Shown here in pieces: positions 7,783-16,600 of a stretch of DNA of 57,150 nt. The stretch is from Oscillospiraceae bacterium (GTDB taxonomy: Bacteria; Bacillota_A; Clostridia; Oscillospirales; Ruminococcaceae): positions 1-57,150 of the forward strand of contig JAFWUX010000003.1 of NCBI GenBank assembly GCA_017523995.1, read 5' to 3'. The stretch's first letter is position 1. Each line of letters starts with the position of its first letter. Both the position numbers and the translations under genes were made by a program. The notes beneath the pieces are model-generated. The model made no database searches and was not told the origin of the DNA. It saw only the letters and a program-made list of their open reading frames with translations.

Positions 7783-8616
7783 ATGAAAAAGCGCGTATTT
7801 GCATGCATTCTGCTCGCCGTGCTGCTGACCGGCTGCGGCGCGGATCCGCTCAGCTCGCGTGCTGACCATGTACCGCCGGAGAGCAGCGGCGCGGAGGCTC
7901 CGCTCGCGGCAGGCACAATGCCGCCGCCGGAGCAGATTGAGGGCATCACGCTCAAAGCAGAGCCGTTTACATATCCGTTTGATGTCAGCAGAATCACGCT
8001 GCTTGCAACCAATGATACGGACACGGATTTCAGTCTGCCGGAGACCTTCACGCTGTGGAATATCAATGAAATTGAACTCGAATATATCACCGACTATGTG
8101 CCCTACAAAGAGGGCGGCGATTACTTCAACGAGACCGCGCAGATCATTCCGGCGCATGAATCGGCGGAGGTGATACTCGATCTGGCAGCGCACTATGATC
8201 TGCCGCTGGAGCAGGAGGCTTCCGATTCGCTCTTTCGCGTGTCGATCGGCGGTCTCAGCGCGGATTTCACGCTCTCGCCCGAAGCGCCGGAGCCGGAACC
8301 GAAGGCGGAGATTCAGCTCGAAACCGAGCAGGAAAGCTATCCTGCCGGTACGGAGGAGATCACCGTGCGCATCACGAACACCGGCACGGAGAATTTCACT
8401 TTCAACAATGCACTGTTCCGCATCGAGCAGTTTTTTGAGGGCTCTGTCGCCGTGATCGCATACGAGGATCAGGTGACGGAGATCGGACGGACACTCGCGC
8501 CCGGTGAAAGCATTATGTGGCCGCTGCGGCTCGCTGAGTTTCACAATCTGAAGCTGGAGTCCGGTGAATATGCCGTGTATCTGGAAGGGAACGAGGCGCG
8601 CTTTACGGTAACATAA
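7783..8616 (+). CDS. lipoprotein with C-terminal Ig-like domain
   Basis: A 277-aa lipoprotein starting MKKRVFACILLAVLLTGCG (Cys19), with GAGGTG upstream; the longer frame from 7735 lacks a ribosome site and overlaps the previous gene. Residues from about 45 to 165 form a beta-rich region (SRITLLATNDTDTDFSLPETFTLWNINEIELEY). The last ~100 residues have the bacterial Ig-like pattern (ESYPAGTEEITVRITNTGTENF, then LAPGESIMWPLRLAEF). Such modules stand off or bind other surface molecules. The gene lies 10 nt after its neighbour and 13 nt before the first serpin, so it is part of the same unit. Confidence 0.85.
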   Translation: MKKRVFACILLAVLLTGCGADPLSSRADHVPPESSGAEAPLAAGTMPPPEQIEGITLKAEPFTYPFDVSRITLLATNDTDTDFSLPETFTLWNINEIELEYITDYVPYKEGGDYFNETAQIIPAHESAEVILDLAAHYDLPLEQEASDSLFRVSIGGLSADFTLSPEAPEPEPKAEIQLETEQESYPAGTEEITVRITNTGTENFTFNNALFRIEQFFEGSVAVIAYEDQVTEIGRTLAPGESIMWPLRLAEFHNLKLESGEYAVYLEGNEARFTVT

Positions 8617-8629
8617 GGGAGGAATCATC

Positions 8630-9850
8630 ATGAAACAACAATTTACAGCAATTCTGGCTTCCTGTTTGCTGCTCGGCATCCTGACCGGATGTGGTGATCC
8701 GGTACAGCAGCAGGCGGCAGATGTCATTAAAGCAAAGCCGGCACCTGTTTCCGAAGCGGCAGAGGCGCAAACTGCGTTTGCGCTGAATCTTGTGCAGCAG
8801 GCATATCAGAGCGATCCGGAGCAGAATGTCCTGCTCTCGCCCTATTCCGCGATGCAGGCGCTCGCCATGACCGCAAACGGCGCTGCCTATCAGACACGCA
8901 CCGAAATGGAGCAGGCACTCGGCGGCATTCCGCTGGATTCGCTCAATGCTTCGCTGAGAGATCTGCGCAACACACTGACGGAATCTAAGAAAGCCACATT
9001 TCAATCTGCAAATGCCGTCTGGGTGAATGACCCTGACCGGAAGATTGTGCTGAATCAGAATTTTGAACAGATGGTCACGAACGGTTACAATGCAAAGATT
9101 TCAGCCGGTGCCTTCGATGACGCAGCGCGGAATGATATCAATGCATGGTGTCGGGAGAACACCGGCGGCATGATTCCGGAAATCCTGAACACTGCCATTT
9201 CGCCGGAAACCGCAATGATTCTGCTCAATGCCGCATACTTCGACGGCAAATGGGAGGAGGCGTTTGCAGACGTCAGAAGCGGATATGATTTTACCTGCGC
9301 TGACCGCCAAGTGCAGTCTGTCAGCATGATGATAAATGAGGAAAAATATTATCTGGAAGGCGAGGGTATCAAGGGCTTCGTCAAATACTATCAGGGCGGC
9401 GACTTTGCCTTTGCTGCGATTCTGCCCGATGCTGACTTGCAGTCCTATCTTCCTTCGCTGACGGCGGAGAATCTGCGCGCGCTGCTGCTGCATGTCAAAA
9501 CTGCGAGCACACCGTTTATAGTTGTGCTGCCGCAGTTCAGGCTCGATTGCAGCACCGATCTTGCACCGCTGCTCAAAAATATGGGCATGGCGTCAGCATT
9601 CGATCAGAGCACTGCGGATTTCTCCGGTATGCTGGAAAATGATACACCGCTCTGGATCAGCAAGGTGCAGCAGCGCGTCTATATTGATGTCAACCGGAAA
9701 GGCACGGCTGCCGCAGCCGCAACAGAGGTAGAAGTGGAAAGCTGTGAACCCAGAGAGATCGTCTTTGACCGCCCGTTCCTCTACATGATTATTGAGACGA
9801 AAAATATGACGCCGCTTTATGCAGGCGTTCTCAATGCAGTACCGCAATAA
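8630..9850 (+). CDS. serpin 1, surface lipoprotein serine protease inhibitor
   Basis: A 406-aa serpin with lipobox ILTGC (Cys21). Family motifs are NVLLSPYSAMQALAMTANGA, TRTEMEQALGG, NAAYFDGKWEEAF and the C-terminal DRPFLYMIIETKNMTPLYAGVL. The reactive-centre hinge KGTAAAAATEVEVE has the small residues at P12-P9 that loop insertion, and hence inhibition, require. Counting 14 residues on from the P15 Gly gives P1-P1' as Cys-Glu (in VESCEPRE), though a one-residue shift is possible. Serpins trap serine or cysteine proteases as covalent complexes. Lipid anchoring puts this one on the outer membrane face. It is the first of four tandem paralogues. Confidence 0.95.
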   Translation: MKQQFTAILASCLLLGILTGCGDPVQQQAADVIKAKPAPVSEAAEAQTAFALNLVQQAYQSDPEQNVLLSPYSAMQALAMTANGAAYQTRTEMEQALGGIPLDSLNASLRDLRNTLTESKKATFQSANAVWVNDPDRKIVLNQNFEQMVTNGYNAKISAGAFDDAARNDINAWCRENTGGMIPEILNTAISPETAMILLNAAYFDGKWEEAFADVRSGYDFTCADRQVQSVSMMINEEKYYLEGEGIKGFVKYYQGGDFAFAAILPDADLQSYLPSLTAENLRALLLHVKTASTPFIVVLPQFRLDCSTDLAPLLKNMGMASAFDQSTADFSGMLENDTPLWISKVQQRVYIDVNRKGTAAAAATEVEVESCEPREIVFDRPFLYMIIETKNMTPLYAGVLNAVPQ

Positions 9851-9870
9851 CATCAAAGGAGTATACATAT

Positions 9871-11148
9871 ATGAAAACCAACAGAGTTTTCGCATCCGTT
9901 CTTGCATCCATGCTGCTTTGCAGCGCACTGACCGCATGCGGCAATATCCAGACTGTACAGCCTGCGGTACAGGCTGCCGATCCTGCCGCGGAGATCAAGC
10001 CGCAGCAGGTTTCCGGCATGGAACCGGATGAAACCTTTATCAACGCGCAGACCGGCTTTGCGCTCAATCTCCTGCGCGAAACTGCCTTGGCAGAAGCAGG
10101 AAAAAATATCCTGATCTCGCCGGAATCGGTGATGCAGGCGCTTGCCATGACCGCAAACGGCGCTGCAAATCAGACGCTTTCCGAAATGGAACAGGCGCTC
10201 GGCGGCATTCCCGTCAATACGCTGAATGAATATCTCTATACGCAGAGAACCGCCATTCCGGAGAACGAAAACTGCAAATTCAAAATGGCAAATTCGATCT
10301 GGGTGCGCGATGATGCGGACAGAATCAAGCTCGATCCGGCATTCCTGCAGAAGAATGCGAACTACTACGCGGCGAATGCGTTTCTTGCGCCGTTTGACGA
10401 ATCCACACGCCTTGATATCAACAACTGGTGCAGCGAACGGACAAACAACATGATCCCCGAAATGCTCACCGAACCCATCTCGCCCGATACTGTAATGTAT
10501 CTCGTCAACGCGGTGTGCTTCGAGGCGAAGTGGGAAAAGGTCTATGAGGAGGAGCCTGCGCCGCAGAATTTCCATGCGGCAAACGGTACCGAGCAGACCG
10601 CACAGATGATGTATTCGGAGGAGCACACCTATCTTTCCGATGCGCACGCGACCGGATTCCTGAAAAACTATCAGGGCGGAAAATACGCATTTGCGGCGAT
10701 TCTCCCTGAGGAGGGCATGACGCCGGAGCAGTATCTCGCGGATTTGCAGCCCGAGGCGCTCCATGCCATGCTTGCAAATGCGGAGCAGGCAGCCGTGCAG
10801 GCAGCTCTGCCGCAGTTCAGCTATGACTATAAAAATGAGCTTTCCGGTGTGCTGAGCAGCATGGGCATGCCTTCTGCATTCGATGTGTTCAGCGCGGATT
10901 TTTCCGGCATGACCGGCTCGCAGAATCAGCTTTTCATCAACCGCGTGCTGCATAAAACACATATCGACGTCGATACTGAGGGCACAAAGGCGGCGGCTGT
11001 CACCGCAGTTGAAGTGAACGATGAATGTGCTGCCGAGATGCCGGATGATCTGAAATATGTTATCCTTGACCGCCCGTTTGTCTATCTGATCGTCGATACC
11101 GAGACGATGCTGCCAGTCTTCTCCGGTGTGCTGAACGAGATCCCCTGA
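9871..11148 (+). CDS. serpin 2, surface lipoprotein
   Basis: A 425-aa serpin with signal and lipobox SALTAC (Cys23). Motifs are NILISPESVMQALAMTANGA, EMEQALGGIPVNTLN, LVNAVCFEAKWEKVY, and DRPFVYLIVDTETMLPVFSGVL near the end. The hinge EGTKAAAVTAVEV is compatible with an inhibitory serpin. The exposed loop is long and acidic (NDECAAEMPDD), about six residues longer than in serpin 1. By count from the hinge Gly, P1-P1' falls at Glu-Cys. An acidic P1 would suit a Glu-specific protease better than a trypsin-like one. The gene lies 20 nt after serpin 1, and its closest relatives in the window are serpins 1 and 4. Confidence 0.95.
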   Translation: MKTNRVFASVLASMLLCSALTACGNIQTVQPAVQAADPAAEIKPQQVSGMEPDETFINAQTGFALNLLRETALAEAGKNILISPESVMQALAMTANGAANQTLSEMEQALGGIPVNTLNEYLYTQRTAIPENENCKFKMANSIWVRDDADRIKLDPAFLQKNANYYAANAFLAPFDESTRLDINNWCSERTNNMIPEMLTEPISPDTVMYLVNAVCFEAKWEKVYEEEPAPQNFHAANGTEQTAQMMYSEEHTYLSDAHATGFLKNYQGGKYAFAAILPEEGMTPEQYLADLQPEALHAMLANAEQAAVQAALPQFSYDYKNELSGVLSSMGMPSAFDVFSADFSGMTGSQNQLFINRVLHKTHIDVDTEGTKAAAVTAVEVNDECAAEMPDDLKYVILDRPFVYLIVDTETMLPVFSGVLNEIP

Positions 11149-11172
11149 ATCAAAACGAAGGAGCCTTGATCC

Positions 11173-12273
11173 ATGAAAATACGCTGTCTGGCTGCCGCGC
11201 TTTCTGCGGCGATCCTGATGACTGCCTGCGGAACCTCCGCTGAACTGACAAAGAATGTAAAGCCGCTTGATATCGCGCCGGTTGACGGCACGCCGGAATT
11301 CCGCAATGCACAGATGCAGTTTACCGTCTCACTGCTGCAAAAGGCGGCGGAGCAGAATGACGGGAATCTGCTGCTCTCGCCCTATCTTGCGGCGTCGCAG
11401 TGGCTGACCGCTGCGGATGAAAGCATCACGGCGCCGGAGATTTTCGGCGGCATGGCGCGCGCAGAGCTCAACGGCAGTATGGTCAAGTGGCGCGGGACGC
11501 TGGCAGTGCTGCAGAAAGCACAGTCGCTCTGGATTGCGCCGGAGCAGCGCAGCAGCCTGAAGCCGGATTATCTCCGCTTCTGTCTCGGGCTGAGCGGCAC
11601 GCAGGTCTTTGCGGCAGAGCGGACACCGGCGGCGCTGAATCAATGGGTTTCGGAGGCGACAGGCGGTGCCGTGAGTGAAATCACCGCGCCGCAGAATGCA
11701 GATGCCGCCATGCTCGGCGCGCTCTCCTATGCGCTGACATGGAGCAGCCCCTACGGCGACAATGAAATCCGGAATGTGCTGTTTTACAATGCGGACGGCA
11801 GTCAGAAATCCGCGCCGTTCCTCTGCAAGGATGCGGACAGCGTGATGTATCTGGAGGATGAAGCCGTCACCGGCATGCGCAAGGACTGCGACGGAAATCA
11901 GCTTGCATTTGTTGCGGTGATGCCGAAAAGCGGCACGGTCGATTCGCTGCTGCAGAATCTGACGGCGGAGCAGCTCTCCGATTACATCAGCTTCGGCGTG
12001 CAGCAGACCATGCGGACACAGTTCCCGCAGTTCAATGCGGATGATACGCAGGATATCGCGGCGCTGCTCCCTGAGACCGGCTGCGGCACGATCATCCAGC
12101 ATGTCTGCACGGAAATCGGCAAGGGCACGCAGAAGGCGACATTCTCCATGCAGATCGGGGATGGTGAATCATCCAAAACGGAGCTCGTGTTCGATCATCC
12201 CTTTGCCTTTTTTGTGGTGGACCGGTATTACGGTCTGCCGCTGATCGCGGGCACGGTCGAGCAGCTTTCGTAA
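11173..12273 (+). CDS. serpin 3, shortened and divergent paralogue (possibly non-inhibitory)
   Basis: A 366-aa lipoprotein (LMTAC, Cys19) with a recognisable serpin framework: NLLLSPYLAASQWL, FAFFVVDRYYGLPLIAGTV, and a DHPF motif before the last strand. It is 40-60 residues shorter than its neighbours and lacks the MTANGA helix motif. Its hinge reads KGTQKATFSMQIG, with Lys, Thr and Phe where small residues are needed at P12-P9. Bulky hinge residues usually abolish inhibition and give storage, carrier or chaperone-like serpins. The exposed loop is GDGESSKTE. It lies between two apparently competent paralogues with intact reading frame and ribosome site, so it is retained rather than a pseudogene. 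Confidence 0.88.
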   Translation: MKIRCLAAALSAAILMTACGTSAELTKNVKPLDIAPVDGTPEFRNAQMQFTVSLLQKAAEQNDGNLLLSPYLAASQWLTAADESITAPEIFGGMARAELNGSMVKWRGTLAVLQKAQSLWIAPEQRSSLKPDYLRFCLGLSGTQVFAAERTPAALNQWVSEATGGAVSEITAPQNADAAMLGALSYALTWSSPYGDNEIRNVLFYNADGSQKSAPFLCKDADSVMYLEDEAVTGMRKDCDGNQLAFVAVMPKSGTVDSLLQNLTAEQLSDYISFGVQQTMRTQFPQFNADDTQDIAALLPETGCGTIIQHVCTEIGKGTQKATFSMQIGDGESSKTELVFDHPFAFFVVDRYYGLPLIAGTVEQLS

Positions 12274-12288
12274 TGTGAGGCGGATATC

Positions 12289-13530
12289 ATGGGAAAACAG
12301 AAATACAGCGCGCTGCTGCTCTCTGCACTGCTGCTGACAGGCTGCGGTGCGGCAAAGACTCCGGCGCAGACACCGGCGATCCCCGCTGCGGATATGATGC
12401 AGCTGGATGCAGAGGGCAAAGAAGCGGATGCCGGATTCTCGATGGCGCAGTACCGGTTTGCACTGGAGCTTCTGCGGAATGTCCAGCGTGCAAAGGGGCA
12501 GACGAATGTCATGGTCTCGCCCTATTCCGTGATGCAGGCGCTCTCTATGACCGCAAACGGCGCCGCCAATCAGACGCGCACGGAAATGGAGCAGGTGCTC
12601 GGAAACGGCATCTCTGTCAACGATCTGAACAAGTATCTCTATACATGGCGCACGGAGCAGCCGGAAAGCGATGCGTGCAGACTCCATACGGCAAACGGCA
12701 TCTGGATCAACCGTGAGGTCGAGCAGATCAATAATCTCTTTGCAGAGCAGGTGCGCAATTTCTATGCGGCTGAGATCCGGAAGCGTGCGTTCGATCAGAA
12801 AACGCTCAGGGAGATCAACGGCTTTGTCAAAAAGGAGACAGACGGCATGATCCCCGACATCCTCAAGCAGCTTGAACTGGATGCGACGGCGGTGCTTGTC
12901 AACGCGGTCGGCTTTGAGAGCAGGTGGGCGGTTCCCTATGAGAAGGACAAGGTTTGTGACGGCATCTTCCGGAATGCGGACGGCAGTGAATCAACCGTGC
13001 AGATGATGACCGGCTCGGAATCCGATTATCTGGAATCGGAGGGTGCGGTCGGATTTCTGCGTGATTATGACGGACAGTATGCGTTTGCGGGCATTCTGCC
13101 GCCGGAGGATGTCTCCGTGCAGGCATGGCTCGATGCGCAGACGCCTGAGGATCTGATCGCGATGGTGGCAGGGCGCACGGATACTTCCGTCACATCGGTC
13201 ATGCCGGCATTTACGGCGGATACCGATGTGCATCTCGAGGAGATTCTGCCGGAGATGGGCATGCAGTCGGCGTTCAGCGGGGCTGCGGATTTCTCCTGCC
13301 TTTCCGATACACCCATGAAGATCGACGAGGTTATTCACAAGACGCATATCGAGGTTGATGAGAAGGGCACGAAAGCGGCTGCCGCGACCGCTGTCGTCAT
13401 GCAGAAGAATGATGCTGAAATGCTCGGCACGGAGAAAACCGTCCGGCTCGACCGTCCGTTTGTGTATTTGATCCTTGATATGAACAATGAGCTGCCTGTC
13501 TTTATCGGGACTGTGCAGACGCTTGCATAA
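12289..13530 (+). CDS. serpin 4, surface lipoprotein
   Basis: A 413-aa serpin lipoprotein (LLLTGC, Cys19) with NVMVSPYSVMQALSMTANGA, TRTEMEQVLGNG, VNAVGFESRWAVPYE, and DRPFVYLILDMNNELPVFIGTV. The hinge EKGTKAAAATAVVM is the best consensus hinge of the four, predicting an active inhibitor. The loop continues QKNDAEMLGTEK; by count P1-P1' is about Asn-Asp, leaving Lys13 and Met18 as alternative cleavage points. It is the last gene of the sigma-led unit, 15 nt after serpin 3, and ends 41 nt before a strong terminator shared with the convergent subtilase gene. Confidence 0.95.
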   Translation: MGKQKYSALLLSALLLTGCGAAKTPAQTPAIPAADMMQLDAEGKEADAGFSMAQYRFALELLRNVQRAKGQTNVMVSPYSVMQALSMTANGAANQTRTEMEQVLGNGISVNDLNKYLYTWRTEQPESDACRLHTANGIWINREVEQINNLFAEQVRNFYAAEIRKRAFDQKTLREINGFVKKETDGMIPDILKQLELDATAVLVNAVGFESRWAVPYEKDKVCDGIFRNADGSESTVQMMTGSESDYLESEGAVGFLRDYDGQYAFAGILPPEDVSVQAWLDAQTPEDLIAMVAGRTDTSVTSVMPAFTADTDVHLEEILPEMGMQSAFSGAADFSCLSDTPMKIDEVIHKTHIEVDEKGTKAAAATAVVMQKNDAEMLGTEKTVRLDRPFVYLILDMNNELPVFIGTVQTLA

Positions 13531-13570
13531 GCGGGTATATCTATAAGACGCGATCAAAAACCTCGCGCAG

Positions 13571-13608
13571 AAAACCGCTCCGGTCATGTTGAACCGGAGC
13601 GGCTTTTT
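13571..13608. terminator. bidirectional rho-independent terminator between the serpin operon and subtilase
   Basis: A perfect 10-bp stem, CCGCTCCGGT (13575-13584) with ACCGGAGCGG (13593-13602), is flanked by AAAA on the left and TTTTT on the right. It can therefore stop transcription from both sides. Confidence 0.95.
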
Positions 13609-13623
13609 CTGCTTGTATGCGTT

Positions 13624-16600
13624 TTAGAGTGTGATGAGCTTGACAATTGCCTGCAGCAGGCTGAATACATCGTTATGGGTGAGTGTGAGGTTATAATCAC
13701 AATCGGCGTTTGCCTTGCCCTCGGCGGAGATGACCGCAGTCCGGTCCTCTGCAAGCAGGCGCGCAAGCAGCACGGCATCCGAAACATCCACGGAGCCGTC
13801 GCAGTTGACATCGCCGCGCTTCGACAGCACAGGGGTGAGGCTGCCTGTTGCGGGGTCTGCCAGATACTTCGCGATGAGATCCGATTGGAGCGTCTGCACG
13901 ATCACCAGCACCTGCCCGTCACTCCGCAGGATCGGGATGGCATCCATGACATTTGTTTCGTCTCTGCCGCATGCTTCTGCTGCCTTATCGCAAAGCTCCC
14001 GCAGCGTAAAGGCGGCATTCTGCGGCATTTTCAGCGGCTTTAACAGATTGCCCTGATTGCCGTTCTGATCGGTGACATCCAGCGTGAACGGATCAATCGT
14101 CAGCACAAATATATAGTAGTAGTCGCCGGTGTAGCGCCTCTTGTAAATATATTTTCCGTTGTCGGGATTGTAATCCATGCGCTGTTCCTGCGGCAGGCTG
14201 AGTCCGCTGTATGCATTGATATATGCTGTTGCCAGATCGCAGATTTCATCCGTCGGGCGGAGCGCTGCGAGCTTTTCAGAATCATCTGTGATCAGCTCCA
14301 GCTCCCATTTGTAAAGAACGGAGTTCGGCGCAAAGCTGATGACGGGTTTTCCGGTTGTCAGATCGCGCGTGACACTGCCGTGCTGCGTTTTGTTGAGATA
14401 CTCCATCGTGAAGTTGCCGTTTTCGTCGAGTGTATAGGTGAACGGTGTATCATTGAAACCGAGTTCCGCGATGGTTCCGGGGTTGACAATCGTACCGGTT
14501 TTGCCGTCTTTGTTAAACAGCAGCAGGGCATTAAGGTGCTTGATATCATACAGACCTGCCGGAATCTCTGTGAGATACTGCTGGAGCAGTTCGACATTAC
14601 GGTGTTCGACATCCGTATTTCCTTTTTCGTCGCGCTGCCTGTAGAGAAAAGCGGTTCCCTGACCGTCGAAGATGCTGACATCGTATCGCTCTGAAAGCTG
14701 CAGACCGGATTCGGTCTCATATTCCAGCAGGAATGAGAGTTCGCCCCGGAAAATGCCTGCATCTTTCAGGGCAGGAAGGGGTGTGTTCTGCGTTTTCGCG
14801 CCTTCTTTTTTGGCTGCCTCGATCAGCTGATTCGCGGGAATAAACTTCCTGCCTTCATATTGCATCTGCAGAATCTTCGAGGAGACGAGTTCCGCATATG
14901 TCTTGCTGTCCGTATCTTCCAGCTGATAGTTGGTGTCAGCATATGCACGGACGCTGCAGTGTTTTGTTTCACTGCCGGAGACAAGCGTCAGGTCGCTGCC
15001 CTTTGCTGTATAGGTATAGGTTGTCTCGGAGCCGTCCCAGAAGCTTGTGAATGTGATATCCTTTTCGCCGATCACATAGATGCCGTTTTTCTCATCCACC
15101 CAGCAGCCGGTTTTGCGGACAAGCTCCTCTGCGGCGTTGTCATCAGAGCGGATTTCAACAAAGTTATAAGCCTCGTCCAGAACGGTGAAAGAATAGTTTT
15201 TCAGATCGGTGATATCATATTTCACGTTCCAGACGTCCTTCTGATCGGGCTCCGGTGCGAGCACATCCGCAAAGTTGTAATACTGACCCTCCTCGCGATT
15301 TGCGATATCCGAATACTTGCGGAGCACATAGGGAAGCGTGCCGATGTTTTCATATTCTTTTCCTGTCAGCACGGTTCCGCTGCCATTTGAATAGGCAAAG
15401 AGGATATTGGCAAAATTCACCTGTTCGATCAGCTGCTGCTTGCCGCCCGGCTGATAGACACCGGCCTGACCGCCGGCGCCGCTGCCGACCACCGCAAGAC
15501 CCTGCAGCTTTCCGTTATCGGATGCCGTGATCTCCAGATAGGTTCTGCCTTTTTCCGCTGTGATTTTATGCGTGACCTTCGGCGCCTGTCTGTCGATGTG
15601 AACCGTCTCGCTGAATACCTGCGGATGCTCCTCGGAGCCGGGATATGCGATCCATCTTTTTGTTGTGTATTTGTAATCGCCTTCCTCCAGCACATCAAAC
15701 GGGATATCGAAGGCTTCGCCGTATTTCTGCTGATAGAGAACTGTTCCGTCTGCAGCATCCAGCTCGTGTAAAGATTTGTATGTTCCGCGTCTGCAGCTGT
15801 AGAAATAGGTGCCGGTGATGCAGTCGGCGATGCTGTCTTTGTTCGGGGAGATCCAGCACTCCTCCGGAATGGCGTTCAGCTGTGCCTTTTCTTCCTCTGT
15901 TCCGTAGGTTTCGGCAAGGAAAAAGCCTGTTTTCTCGTCGATCTTTTTGAGCTCGTCGATCGGCGCATGTGCAAGAATCTGTTTGTAGATCAGTCCTTTT
16001 TGAATCAGAGAGGACGGAACGGCATCCGTATTGGCGCCGAGCTGGATCAGGACGCTGTCCATTTCCGGATCAAAGATCGGGAGCTGTGCCCAGTCGCCGT
16101 GGTAGCCGAGCAGCGGGATCGAGATATCCGCGCTGTTCTCCGCACCGGAGAGCAGCACATAGCCTTCTGTAAAGAAGCCGTATTTGAACAGCTTTTCCAG
16201 ATCGCGGCACTGTGCAGCATCCAGCGTGACGCTGATTTTGACGGTTCTGCTTTCTCCTGCGGCAACTGTGACCGGACCGCTGAAATCCGTTGTGCACTTG
16301 AGCTTCTGCTGACCGCCGGTTCTGTCGCAGTTCAGCTCGTTGTCATAGTAGGTGCCGTCGGTTGTCAGGCAGACATCCGCCTGTTTGAAGGTCACATCCT
16401 CGCTGCCGGAATTGGTCAGCGTGACATGGAAGCTGAAGCTGTCGCCGAGCTTGTCAAACAGATTGATCTTTGCATCGCCGGTTTCACCGCTCATCAGCAC
16501 CTTTGCGTTCAGTGCCCTGTCCAGCGCAACCAGACCGGCGCCCTGCCGTCTCGGTGTGACAAATACGCCGTTCTCCTGATAGGGGACTGCGGTATTCATC

